Translations under genes and position numbers: made by a program | DNA from: Forficula auricularia | Taxonomy: Eukaryota; Arthropoda; Insecta; Dermaptera; Forficulidae | DNA: 64,000 nt | NCBI GenBank assembly: GCA_024734495.1 | Contig: JALMQS010000852.1 | Location: 1,426,001 to 1,490,000, forward strand | Direction: 5' to 3' | Notes under the pieces: model-generated | Seen by the model: only the letters and a program-made list of their open reading frames with translations | Database searches by the model: none | Told to the model about the DNA's origin: nothing | Shown: positions 49,566-62,225 of the stretch, one piece after another | How positions within the stretch are numbered: the stretch's first letter is position 1 | Layout: the number at the start of each line of letters is the position of its first letter

Positions 49566-49800
49566 ATTTCATTTTATTATTTATTTATTTTTTATTTATT
49601 TAAAATATTAATAAATAAAATGTCAAAATAAATGTTTGACAGTTCGAACGAACACAACACACGAGATCAGTGTCATAGATAAAAGATATATATAGATAGG
49701 TAACTTCTTCCTTTTTTTTGACAACACTGTTTACAGCACCACAAGCAGGCAGCTCCGGAACTAAAATAGCGAGCGGGAAATTTATATATATATATTATTA
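49566..49800 (-). promoter_or_regulatory. Putative NBAS 5' UTR and promoter region
   Basis: About 235 bp between the start codon and the first upstream repeat contain no recognised transposon. On the minus strand a TATATATA run at about 49687-49696 lies 120 bp before the ATG, and a second AT run lies at 49780-49797. The tract between is AT-rich leader. No initiator or CpG cluster is clear; assignment is by position only. Confidence 0.3.
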
Positions 49801-49904
49801 CATATTGAAATTTGAAAGATAATTAAAATCTAAATAACCGGGAAGAAAAAAGTGGTGTTTTGCCTTATTTTTTTTTTCAAAATAGCTTCAATCTTTTTTG
49901 AGAT

Positions 49905-50772
49905 AAAAATAAGCTAACGTGTTCTGATGTGGCCATCCACTTGACTTTACAACCTGGCCCCTCACTTATATTTAATATTTAATATAATATTATTTATAAT
50001 CATGTAGGGGAGGGGGTTAGTATTTGCATTTTTAGACTCCTAGGGTCCAACTGATTATGTACACAAAATTTGGTTGAGTTTGGTACAAGAGCCTTATTTT
50101 CATTTTTTGACCCTACACCTACCCCCCCCCCCCCCCCCCGCATTTTGGACGCTTAGTTTTTGTATTTTTAGACTTCTGGGGTCTCACTGATTATGTATAC
50201 AAAATTTGGTTGATTTTGGTACACGGGCCGAGATATCATTTTTTGACCCCCCCCCCATTTCGGGGTGTCAGTTTTTGCATTTTTAGACTTCTGGGGTCCC
50301 ATTGATTAAATATACAAAATTTGGTTGAGTTTGGTACAGGGGCCTAGATTTTCATTTTTTGTCTCCCCCCCCCCCCATTCTGGGGTGTTAGTTTTTGCAT
50401 TTTTAGATTTTTGGGGTTTTACTGATTATGTATACAAAATTTGGTTGAGTTTGCTCAATGGCCTGGATTTTTAATTTTTAAACCCCCTTCTATCCCCCTT
50501 AATTTTGCGTCGATATGCACCAAAATCTAATCAGCTCTTAATATCTCAATGGACCAAAACTAGGTGTGAAATTTGGTTTCGATATTCACACTAGTTTTTG
50601 GGCTAGCTCGTCCACAAAAATTTGGTAACGCACAGACTAACAACCAGACAGACAGACTAACTAATAGACATTTTGACAAAACAATTATTATTTCGAAAAA
50701 TATAATTTTTTCGATGTTCACTTATTAGAGCTTTTTTGTAGACCGAAATGCCCTGTATGGTAAAGTAAAAAA
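49905..50772 (+). repeat. Repeat family G, copy 4 with expanded internal units
   Basis: Same ends as copy 3, but about five units of the ~115-bp repeat (TTAGTTTTTGCATTTTTAGA...TTTGGTTGAG) separated by C runs. Confidence 0.7.
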
Positions 50773-51190
50773 ATATAAACAAAAAAGCACTACTTTTTCT
50801 GCACGGTTTAAATAAAGAGTAATTTTTCTCTTAGTTTTAAAATAGGAATAAAATTAGATAAAAAAAAAAATAAAAAAAAATTATTTTTTAAAAAATTTTT
50901 ATTGTTAAATTTCATGAATCTACCGTCGCGTCGGTTCGAAAATACCTCTACTGAGTAGAATCCGTCAAGAAACTCAACAAAGGACATAAATAATTATGAT
51001 ACAATAATAATATTATACACTTCCAAATAAACATATAAACAAAACCAAGAGAAATCTTTTATAAAAAAACAATTTTAAAATGTTTATTTTGACTCCAAAC
51101 ATATCGGGGGAATTTCTCTTTTTGTCAATGAAATTTATTTAATTTAAAAAAATAAACTGCAACGGATCGTTGCTAAACTTTATCCAAATT
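50773..51190. other. Intergenic, AT-rich
   Basis: No gene; 51060-51130 has CCAAACATATCGGGG, a weak relative of the foldback at 29.3 kb. Confidence 0.35.
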
Positions 51191-51990
51191 CATTTGAAAT
51201 ATTAATATGTTTATTCCTTTATTATTAATCAGATATGCATGCTTTGCACGCAGCACACGTTTTGCCGACTCCCAACACTCTTTCGCGGTCAAATTGGAAA
51301 AGTGCCGGACCACTTCATTCGCGAATTCATATATCCCCATGACTTCAAGGAACTGGAACTCTCTCCCAGCCTCTATCTTTCCCAGCACCTATGATCTTCA
51401 AACCTTCAAAACCAGGGTGCATAGACACCTACGTCTACACCCTCTCACTTAATCAACTTTCCCTTCTCTTCGGTAATGCAAGGGTCTTTCGAGATCCATA
51501 GGGGCTACATCTTTACTGGTGCACCCCTTCTTGCATTCGATTGCATTAAAAAAAAAAAAAAAAATTTGCAATTTGCAGTTCACGTTGACTTTAATTCAAA
51601 AATAATGATCGATTCTCATTTAACAGTCGAGGAATAACAATTCTATATTGGATTTTTGACGTTTCGGTTATTATTGGTAACCATTGCTGAAGACATGGAG
51701 GAATCGACTTAAAATCAAAAATAACGATCGATTCTCATCTAATCCTTGAGAAATAACCATTCTATATTAGAATTTTGATGTTTCGATTATTATTGGTAGC
51801 CATTGCTGAAGACATGGAGGAATCGACATAAAATCAGAAATAACGATCGATTCTTAACTACTACTAGAGGAATAACCTTATTGCATTCCATTTTTGATGT
51901 TTTGACTATTAATGGCAACCTCTACTGAAAACTTGGAAGAATCGACTTAAAATCAAAAAGACTAAATTCTTTTTTGGTAAACAACTCAAG
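51191..51990. repeat. 119-bp satellite element copy with LINE inserted
   Basis: 51194-51236 and 51564-51990 match, inverted, the region 63300-64000. Three 119-bp units lie at about 51590-51960. Confidence 0.6.
51237..51563 (+). pseudogene. LINE 3' fragment with poly(A)
   Basis: Frame with RSTRFADSQHSFAVKLEKCR, NWNSLPASIF and LQTFKTRVHRHL, the typical end of a CR1/Jockey-group ORF2, then a 3' UTR and an A run (51547-51563). It splits a sequence that is continuous at the right edge of the window. Confidence 0.75.
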
Positions 51991-52372
51991 CTTGAGAACG
52001 TTTTTTCTGTTTGGCTATAGCGAGACAAAATATTAAATCGGCTAGCGTTGTAAAAAAGTTAACGACCACATTCATTGAAATATCGCTCATCAATCGACTG
52101 TAAAAACAAAGTTCGCTGTTTAGTTTTTCTTATTTTTTTTATTTTACCATACTTAATATGATAAAGTATTAGTTATTTTTTTTAATTTTGACCCGAAAAT
52201 TTAAAAAATATTTAATTTTTGAAGCGTTAAACAAATACTTACCTACTGTTTATTGAAAATCCATATAGGTTATACAGGGTGGTCCCGAATTCATGGTACA
52301 AACTTTAATGGTAGGTACAGGACATTGTAACAATGAGTTATTGTATAGGAATGTATAGTGTAATAAGTATAT

Positions 52373-54099
52373 CTCTTCTTCAACTTCTCTATAGGCTTTC
52401 GCCTGTTCTTCCAATAAGAAAAAAGAATAAAGACGTTAGTTTCTTGCTGCGACATCCTTCCATCTTTTTTTCGGCCGCCCTCTGCTCCGTGTGCCACGTG
52501 GGCGATTTTCCTTCGCGATTTTTGCAAGGCGGTCATCCGGTATTCGTTCCACATGTTCCCCCCATCCTCTCTTTCTCACATCGATCCATTCCACTATATC
52601 CTGGATTCCGCTTAGTTCCCTTAGATCAGGGGTCTTCAACGTTTTACAAATCAAGGGCCAAATTTTTTTTTTTCTGAACAGCAGGCCGGATCCAGACCTC
52701 TGATTTGGGGGGGGGGGGGGCGGTCGCCGGTATATAAGATATACTTTTGATCTCGGAAGTGTTTCGCGATCGAATTGTCCAAGCGGGGGGGGGGGGGGTC
52801 AAAGACGCCGCCCCCCCCCCCCCCCCACATAGAACTTTATTTTCTTCAATTTTAAAATTTAATGTTATAAAAATAAAAAAATTCTAAAAATTATTTTTTG
52901 TAGTCGTTATTGAGAGTGCTGTTGGCGGGCCGCAGAAAACATATCGGTGGGCCACAAGCGGCCCGCGGGCCGCGGGTTGAAGACCCTTGCCTTAGATCAT
53001 TGCTGCGGATTCTATCCCTTAATGTTTTCCCGTGTATAGCCCTTATTATTCTCATCTCTGTTGTTCGGAGTAGTTGTTGGGTGGTAATTGTTGATGCTCT
53101 GGTTTCTGCTGCATATGTCAACACTGGACGTACGCAGGTATTATAAATTCGTACTTTGCTTTTTGCTGACATATATTTGTTTTTACAGACCAAACCATAT
53201 AGACATCCAGCTATCCTAGCTCCTTTTGTTACTTGGGTTTTAACCTCTTGGCTGAGATCTCTGTGCGCCGAAATCTCGGCTCCCAAATAGTTAAATTTTT
53301 CAACTTGATCTATTGTTGTATTTTTAAGTTTAATTTCACAGTTAAGGTGTTCTTTCGCTATCACAATACATTTTGTTTTTTCAATGGATATTTCCATATT
53401 TAATCTTTCTGTAATTTGATCGAATTGAGATAAGAGAGTTTGCAGATTTTGCTCGCTGTCCGACACCAAAACCACGTCATCAGCATAGCACACAGCCTGT
53501 ATGGAGTTTTCTCCCATTTTGTATCCAAGATGATTCGTCAAATATGCTAAAATTTTATCCATAATGAGATTGAAGAGCAAAGGGCTTAACGAATCGCCCT
53601 GCCTCACTCCACTTGTTATTGAAATAGATCCCGATATCTGGTTATTCGATTTTATTTTTGCTCTTGTATTTGTGTTTAGATCTTTTATTATCCTAATTAA
53701 TCTTTCTGGAACCTCTCTTTCTCTGAGACAACCTATTATATCTTCTAATTTTACCCGATCAAAAGCTTTTTTAAGATCTATGAAACATAAGTATGCCGGG
53801 TTGTTGAATTCGATTGATTTTTCAACTATTTGTCTTATAATAAATATAGCGTCAGTTGTTGAGCGGTTCTTTCTAAAACCCTGTTGTTCCTCTCTCGGTT
53901 TAATGTAGTCCAGCAGTTTGTTTAAGATAATTTTAGTAAAGAGCTTTAGAATAGTATTTAGTAAAGTTATACCACGATAGTTATTAAGGTCTGCTTTACT
54001 ACCTTTCTTAAATATAGGAATTATTAAGCTCTCTTTCCAGGACTTAGGGATTTCACACTGAGTCAAGATGTTCTGAAACATTTGGGTGATCTTCAGGAC
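52373..54099 (-). pseudogene. 5'-truncated RTE-type LINE with hAT MITE inside
   Basis: RT domain from 54081: KGSKADLNNYRGITLLNT, FIDLKKAFDRV, SGVRQGDSLSPLLFN, CYADDVVLVS, FNYLGAEI. After the hAT insertion the same frame resumes (ELSGIQDIVEWIDVRKRG, RGRPKKRWKD) to its stop near 52437. AATAAGTATAT duplications at 52362-52372 and 54100-54110. The endonuclease is missing, so it is inactive. Confidence 0.88.
52627..52989. mobile_element. hAT MITE in RTE ORF
   Basis: 363 bp; ends CAGGGGTCTTCAAC and GTTGAAGACCCTTG; 8-bp duplication CCTTAGAT (52619-52626, 52990-52997). Its centre (52683-52860) is part of the second MITE family seen complete at 63677. Confidence 0.88.
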
Positions 54100-54301
54100 A
54101 ATAAGTATATGTAATATGTATATGTATGTATAGTGTAATAGTAATATAGTGTATAATGTATGTATAATGTATAGCCGTTATTTCCCCTGTTTACGCCTCA
54201 CCGCGTCACTTGCGACTATACATTCCTATACAATAACTCATTGTTACAATGTCCTGTACCTACCATTAACGTTTGTACCATGAATTCGGGACCACCCTGT
54301 A

Positions 54302-55687
54302 TATATATATAGGTTTCTATTTAAAAAACAAAAGTTGAACTTGAAATACCTTTACAATTCCCCTTGAACATAAGTTTCATTTACCCCCCTCCCCACCCCC
54401 TCGCAACGTTCTCAAATTAATTTCAAAAATGCAACATGTAATCTAGGAATATAATAATATTTAAAATCTCTAAATTTTTTATCATAATAATTTGTGCAAA
54501 TTTCTATCCCAACAACTATTTAATTTAGAAAAAAATAAGCACTTAACCTTTACTCTATTAACTAACATCATGTTTCACCTAAAACCTACACCACTTTCCA
54601 TAAGTAAAACTTAACCATTATTGTATTTATTACTTGTTATACTACCAATTCAATTGACGTCCGAAAATTTCCCTAATATTTTCAGTCGAATATAAATACT
54701 TCAAATTTCATATAAAATATATTATTGTTTGCATGAATTTTAGTTATGAAAATTAAACAAGAATTTTGTATTTTATTTTTGTAAAATCAATATCAAAAGT
54801 GAAATTATAATTGCAATAGTAGCTATATGTTATAATATATGTGTTTTCGATAATGTGTATTATTATTAATAGGAAAATGTGTATGTAAAATTATGCAAAC
54901 GAAATTATTATATATGATTATGTCTCGATATATAATTTATACAGAGACATAGACAGCTGTTTAGCGAGAACAGGGGCACCACGAGAAGGCAGCTGTCGCC
55001 ACCCCCCACATGGATAGATAAATAAATAATAATTAAACGGGGATCGTTAATATAATTTTGATCGCAAATTACAAAATATACTAATCGAGTGATACTTTTA
55101 AATATTTCCTTTATGTACAAATTTATAAATCACTTGGAAATACAATTTGAAATTTTAAAGTCGAAAATAATGAAAATTTCAAGGCTAGACGTGTTTTGGA
55201 ACAAATAGGAGACATTGTATTTGTACCAAAATACGTCTACACTTGAGATAAGTAATTGTTAAAAGACCTTTTCCGAATCAAATACCAGTACAATGTCTCC
55301 AATACTGCAATTTGTTTTGAATCAAAGTCTTAAAACATTAGAAATTTTGTATAAAAATTTTATCAAGTATTTGTATTTAAGACACAAATATAAAAAATTT
55401 GTAGATCTGAATATGATGAGAGAAAGTTCGTTATTGACTCATGCATTAAATCTGAAACAGAAAAATAATTAGATTGAAGTTTAGAGGCGATTATTTTTAA
55501 AAGTGAATTATTTTGAAGGTTGTTTTTTTTAACCGAAATTAAAATTATATTATCTATCCATGTGAAATAATTTTATTAGACTGAAAATATAAAAGCGATA
55601 TTGTTTCAAACCAATATCTCATATTTAATTTAGAAAAAAGTAATAATTTTAATTTTTTATTTATTTCTACTTAATCATTTAATTTTA
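54302..55687. other. Intergenic, mostly single-copy; hairpin at 55186
   Basis: AT-rich, no coding signal. 55186-55239 forms a stem (TAGACGT.TTTTGG / CCAAAA.ACGTCTA). GGAGACATTGTA in its loop (55208-55219) pairs with 55289-55300, so a pseudoknot-like fold is possible. Confidence 0.4.
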
Positions 55688-58640
55688 ATGTTAGTATTAG
55701 TAGGACGAGCACCTACCTAGAAAAAGAAAAAAATTATATTAGCAAAATTATATAGTGAAATTATGAGATTTTTTATAGAAATATTCCAATAAAATTATAT
55801 TTATTTATTTTATTTGATCGTTTTTTTGAAAAATTCGAAAAAAGAATTGAAAAATTTAGAATATTTCTTAATTATTTAAATATAAGAATAGAGTATTATA
55901 AAGATATGTTACCTTAACAACCAAAGACTCATGCCTGGACCTGGAATACTCTGACCCCACAGGAACACTCTTATTACACTCGCGCACAATTAAAAATATA
56001 CTCGCGAAACATTTCGATTTCGGAGGAATAAGGATTTGTGAAAACAAGGATTGAATTTGGATAGAATATGGGAAAGGATTTAAGCTCACGTGGGCAGGGA
56101 CGTCAGCCCCTGAAGTAGATCTGTACATCTTTATTTTTAAGAATAAGGAAGTACACATCTACCCGTTACCCTAAGATAAAGTATTTGATTTTCCAGAAAA
56201 TAAGAAAATCAAATACTTACTCTAAATGTTAATATTAGTATGACGAGCACCTACCTGAAAAAAGAAAAAATATATTATTAGTAAAAATAATTTAGAAAAT
56301 TTAAAGTATTTTTTATTCAAATATTTTAAAGAAAATTATATTTAATATATTATTTGTTTAATATGAAATTAAAAACGAAAAAAAAAAACGAAAAAATTTA
56401 GAATATTTCTTACTTATATATGAATAGAGTATTATAAAGATATTTTACCATTTCAGAAAAAGTCTCCTGCTTGGACGTGGAGTACTCTGGCCACTAGGAA
56501 CACACTTTACACTCGCGAACAAGTAAAAAATACTCGCGAAACAGTTCGAAGGAATATGGATTTGTGAAAACACAGATTGATTTACAGGATTAGGGAAAGG
56601 ATATAAGCTCAAGTGGGCAGCGACGCCAAGCCCCTGAAGTAGATCTGTACATCATTATTTATAAGAATAAAGAAGTACACATCTACCGGTTACCCTAAGA
56701 TAAAGTATTTGATTTTCCATAAATGAAGAAAATCTAATACTTACTCTAAATGTTAATATTAGTAGGATGAGCACCTACCTGAAATAAGAAAAAAAATATT
56801 ATTAGTAAAATAATATAGATAATTTCAAGTATTTTTTTATATAAACATTCTAAAGAAATTTATATTTAATATATTATTTATTTAATTTGAAATTTTTTTT
56901 AAAAAAATCGAAAAAATTATTTGAAAAATTTAGAGAATTTCTTACTTACATATGAATAGAATATTATAAAGATATTTTACCTTTACAGAAGAGATAAAGT
57001 CTCCTGCTTGGACCTGGAATACTCTGGCCATACAGGAACACACTTTACACTCGCGCACAAGTAAAAATATATTCGCGAAACACTTCGAAGGAATATGGAT
57101 TTGTGAAAACACGGAATGAAGTTGGATAGGATTAAGGAAAGGATATAAGCTCACGTGGGCAGGGACGCCAGCCCCTGAAGTAGGTCTGTACATCTTTATT
57201 TTTAAGAATAAATACCCGTTACCCTAAGATAAAGTATTTGGTTTTCAAGAAAATAAGAAAATCAAATACTTAATTTAAATGTTAATATTAGTAGGAGGAG
57301 GACCTACCTGAAATAAGAAAAAAAATATTATTAGTAAAATAATATAGATAATTTCAAGTATTTTTTATTCAAATATTTTAAAGAAAATTAGATTTAATAT
57401 ATTATTTGTTTAATTTGAAATTAAAAAAAAAAACAAAAAAAAAAACGAAAAAATTACTTGAAAAATTTAGAGTATTTGTTACTTATATATGAATAGAGTA
57501 TTATAAAGATATTTTACCTTTACAGAAGAGAGAAAGTCCCCTGGTTGGATCTGGAATACTCTGGCCTCAGAGGAACACACTTTACACTCGCGAACAAGTA
57601 AAAAAATACTCACGAAACACTTCGAAGGAATATGGATTTGTGAAAACAGGGATTGACAGGGATTGAAGTTGGATAGGATTAAGGAAAGGATATAAGCTCA
57701 CGTGGGCAGGGACGCCAGGCCCTGAAGTAGGTCTGTACATCTTTATTTATAAGAATAAAGAAGTACACAACTACCCGTTACCCAAAGATAAAGTATTTGA
57801 TTTTCCATAAATGAAGAAAATCTAATACTTACTCTAAATGTTAATATTAGTAGGATGAGCACCTACCTGAAAAAAGAAAAAAATATTATTAGTAAAAACA
57901 TATAGGGAAGTGAAAGTATTTTTTATTCAAATATTCTAAAAAAAATTATATTTAACATTTATTTATTAAATTTGAATTTTTTTTTAAAAATCGAAAAAAT
58001 TACTTGAAAAATTTTGAGTATTTCTTACTTATATATGAATAGAGTATTATAAAGATATCTTACCTTAACAGAGAAAGTCTCTTGCTTGGACCTGGAATAG
58101 ATACTCTGGCCACAAATGTTAATATTAGTAGGACGAGCACCTACCTGGAAAAAGAAAAAAATATTATTAGTAAAAACATATAGGGAAGTGAAAGTATTTT
58201 TTAAAAAAATATTCGGAATAAAATTATATTTAATATATTATTTATATAATGGTTTTTTATTTTTTAAAAATTATAAAAAAGTACTTGAAAAATTTATAGT
58301 AATTCTTACTTATATAATTATAAGAATAGAGTATTATAAAGATATGTTACCTTTAGAGCCAATGTCTCGTGTCTGAACCTGGAATACTGTGACCCCACAG
58401 GAACGGAACACACTTACGTACACTCCCGCACAAGTAAATATATACTCGCGAAACACTTCGAAGGAATAAGTAATTGTGAAAACATGGATAGAAAACAGTT
58501 GGTTAGGATTAGGGATAGGACATGATTCTCTTAATATTTGGGCAGGGATGTCAGCACCTGAAGTGGATCTGTATATCTTTATCTATAAGAACAATAGAAG
58601 TACCTACCTTCCCATTACCCAGATATTAATATTTTATTCA
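55688..58640. repeat. Six tandem units of ~530 bp
   Basis: Unit starts near 55688, 56226, 56750, 57279, 57838 and 58116 (the fifth is shortened to 278 bp). Each begins with TTAATATTAGTAGGACGAGC and has a GC-richer half (CACGTGGGCAGGGACG). On the minus strand each has TTTTTTCAG before GTAGGTGCTC and a GTAAGT downstream. Reading frames in the GC-richer half differ between units, so protein coding is not supported. Confidence 0.8.
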
Positions 58641-59440
58641 TATTTTTAATAAATAAATTTATATTTAATGGCTTCTTGGATTCTATGCAGTTAAATAATA
58701 TAAGGTATGAAGAGTTGTTTATTAGTGAGGGTTGGAGTCAGTTGAGAGGGCGGATGAAGGTGGAGAGGCTATATTGAAACACTCACAGTCGATGTTTCAT
58801 TCGTCACTGCCTGACGCATATTTACCATCTCCCTACCTTTCTCCCCTTTATATACCCCTCACCAGGTTCCCATTGTCCCTAAATTCCCCCCCTCCTTACA
58901 CACACAGTCGATGTTTCACTCGTCACTGACTTACACATACTGACCATCTCCCTGTCTCTCTCCCCCTTATATAGCCCTCGCAACGGGGATCCATTGTCCC
59001 TATCTCCCCCTCATTTACCCCTCCCTATCTCCCCCTCATTTACTTTATCAATTTTTTAGCCGTGTTTACTGAATACCATTCGACTTTCACTCGCCTCTAA
59101 CGATGAACTCAAAGTAAAATTCAAAATTGGTTACCAAGAGTACTGGCCTCAAAAAACAATACCAGTTTTCTACCCTGGATTGTCGGCAATAGTTTTAAAG
59201 TTTTTAATTGAATTTCATTCGTCTTATATGGCTGAGCGTGGACTCAGTGCGTAGATTTATGTTTATCTTATTATTTTTTATTTCTTATAGTGACCATGTG
59301 TCACGACTTTAGCGCCAACTGGCGACAAAAATATAATCTTTGGGGGATGATTTATTAAACGTCCAATACAAAGGGACTCGCTGACGCCCTCTAGGCTCTG
59401 TGAACTTGTTTACCTATGATACTATATACTATAGTACAAT
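58641..59440. other. Intergenic; two-copy ~135-bp repeat at 58785-59040
   Basis: CACAGTCGATGTTTCA and a C-rich tract with TTATATA occur twice (from 58785 and 58904). No gene seen; 59041-59440 is apparently unique. Confidence 0.4.
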
Positions 59441-59449
59441 ATTTACCCC

Positions 59450-62190
59450 AATTCTTTCACGTGGATTCCTCCATGTCTTCAGCAATGGTTACCAATAAAA
59501 ACCGAAACGTCAAAAATCCAACATAGAATGGTTATTCCTCAAGTACTAAATGAGAATCAATCGCTATTTTTGATTTTAACTCGATTCCTCTATGTCTTCA
59601 GCAAAGGTTATCAATAAAATGCGAAACGTCAAAAATCCAATATAGAATGGTTATTCCTCAGGTACTAAATGAGAATCAATCGCTATTTTTGATTTTAAGT
59701 GGATTCCTCCATGTCTTCAGCAAAGGTAACGGATAAGAAAACAACGCAGTTGCTATGGTTACTTATAAAATGTCCTCCCAAATTTTTAGCATTTCACAGA
59801 GAGAAGCCTATCCATTCTTACTTAAGCAAGGTTAATTATATGAGCTATATTAAAACGATTAAATGAATAAATTTTAAAGAATTTAAAAAAGTACTATCTT
59901 ACTCTTGAGTTAAGTACTTTAAAATATAATTTTACTAAAAACTTTATTTAACCTTTTTTATGGTCCCTAAGGTACTTAATTAGGATATTAAATTTCATCA
60001 AAATTGGTTAATTCATTTTCAAGATATTTAGAAAAAACTAAAAAAGTACTGAAATAAAGTAATAATGTTTGTGGGCCGATATGTACCAAAAACTAATCAG
60101 CACTTCATTTTGTTAAACTAATGGTAGGTTTTCAATTTCATTTCAATCTGTGTAACGGTGTGGAAAAAATCGTGGACCAAAAAAACGATAACATACATCC
60201 ATACAGACATCCATCCATCCATACATACATACATACATACATCCGCACGCACTAAATGAAAAAATGGCACTTTTTGGCCTCTCGACGAGACCCCATGTAA
60301 TTTTTGACAAAACCGTCACGTGCTAAAATTCAACCTAATTGAATACTACAATTTGTGACTTTAATTGAGTCCATGGGTTCCGTAGTCTTTTACTGAGGAC
60401 CCTTTGAAGTCGCGCTTGCCGCGAGACCGATTACAATACTTTCCCCATCCTTCGCATTGGATAAAGTAAAAAATAAAAGAGGTTTTTATATTACTTAGAT
60501 AAAGCAACTTTTATTTTATTTTTTAAAATCAAATTAAATTACATTGACAAAGAGGAAAATATAACACAGGGGTGGCCATTATTAACATTAACTTTGGGGG
60601 CCGCAAATTTATAAAACTGTTTCAAAGCGAGCCACATTGTTTGAAGATTAATTAATGGTTTATTAAAAAAAAAGACTAAAAAAAATATAAATGAAGTAAA
60701 ATTTATTTTTTGCTCTACTTATTTATAACATTACAAATTAATTTAATTTTTGTATTATTATTTTTACTTTATCCAATGCAAAGCATGGGTAAAGTATTGT
60801 AATCGCTCTCGGGGCAAGCGTGGCTTCAAAGGGTCCTCAGGTAAAGACTACGGAACCCATGGACTCAATTAAAGTCACAAATTGTAGTTTTCAATTAGGT
60901 TGAATATTAGCACGTGACGGTTTTGCCAAAAATTACATGGGGTCTCGTCGAGAGGCCAAAAAGTGCGATTTTTTCATTTAGTGCGTGCGGATGTATGTAT
61001 GTATGTATGTATGGATGGATGGATGTATGGATGGATGTATGTTATCGCTTTTTTGGCCCACGATTTTTTCCACACCGTTGCACCGATTGAAATGAAATTG
61101 AAAACCTACCATTAGTTTAACAAAATGAAGCGCTGATTAGTTTTTGGTACATATCGGCCCACAAACATTAGTACTTTATTTCAGTACTTTTTTAGTTTTT
61201 TCTAAATATCTTGAAAATGACTTAACCAATTTTGATGAAATTTAATATCCTAATTAAGTACCTTGGGGAACACAAAAAAGGTTAAATAAAGTTTTTAGTA
61301 AAATTATATTTTAAAGTACTTTACTCTAGAGTAAGATGGTACTTTTTTAATTTTTTAAATTCTTTAAAATTTATTCATTTGAAAGTTTTAATATAGCTCA
61401 TTTAGCCTTGCTTAAGTAAGAATGGATAGGCTTCTCTCTGTGAAATGCTAAAAATTTGGGAGGAATTTTTATGAGTAACCATAGCAACTGCGTTGTTTTC
61501 TTATCCGTTACCTTTGCTGAAGACAGAGAAATCGATTTTAAACCAAAAATAGCGATTGATTCTCATCTAGTTCTTGAGGAATAATCATTCTATATTGGAT
61601 TTTTGACGTTTCGGTTTTTATTAGTAACCATTGCTGAAGACATAGAGAAATCGATTTTAAACCAAAAATAGCGATTGATTCTCATCTAGTACTTGAGGAA
61701 TAATCATTCTATATTGGATTTTTGACGTTTCGGTTTTTATTAGTAACCATTGCTGAAGACATAGAGAAATCGACTTTAAACCAAAAATAGCGATTGATTC
61801 TCATCTAGTACTTGAGGAATAACAATTCTACATTAGGTTTTTGACGTTTCGGTTTTTATTGGTAACCATTGCTGAAGACATAGAGGAATCGACTTAAAAT
61901 CAAAAATAGCGATTGATTCTCATCTAATACTTGAGGAATAACAATTCTACATTAGGTTTTTGACGTTTCGATTATTATTGGTAACCATTGCTGAAGACAT
62001 GGAGGAATCGACTTAAAATCAAAAATAACGATCGATTCTTATCTAATACTAGAGGAATAACCTTATTGAATTCCATTTTTGATGTTTTGACTATTAATGG
62101 AAACCTCTACTGAAAATGTAGAAGAATCGACTTAAAATCAAAAAGACTAAATTCTTTTTTGGTAAACAACTCAAGCTTGAGTTGCTGCTT
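59450..62190. repeat. 2.7-kb palindrome tipped with 119-bp satellite units
   Basis: The left arm (59450-60469) is inverted at 60766-62190. The tips are 119-bp units: about 2.3 at the left, five to six at the right (unit starts at 61516, 61633, 61752, 61871, 61990). Inner arms hold the family P repeat with GATGGATGT-type short repeats. The spacer 60470-60765 contains a hAT-like end (CAGGGGTGGCCATT at 60570). Confidence 0.7.
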
Positions 62191-62225
62191 TATTGATGTT
62201 TTATTAGTAACAGAGAATAAATAAT

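Larger units (their letters stand above)
52275..54299. mobile_element. TIR element (CAGGGTGGTCCCGAATTC) carrying an RTE LINE
   Basis: About 90-bp inverted ends with TA flanks (52273-52274, 54300-54301). Without the LINE it would be about 290 bp, a mariner-type MITE. Confidence 0.85.

Noticed and set aside
55868..56158. 96- and 83-codon ORFs in the ~530-bp units (also 56942-57193)
   Set aside because: The frames shift relative to each other after the shared Arg-Glu-Cys and are closed in other units, so selection for a protein is not supported.
55688..58640. Tandem units as aphid-type micro-exon effector genes
   Set aside because: The splice-like sites are suggestive, but no conserved reading frame or signal peptide was found.
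61495..62190. CRISPR-like regular repeats
   Set aside because: The 119-bp units are contiguous with no unique spacers, in eukaryotic intergenic DNA; a satellite fits better.
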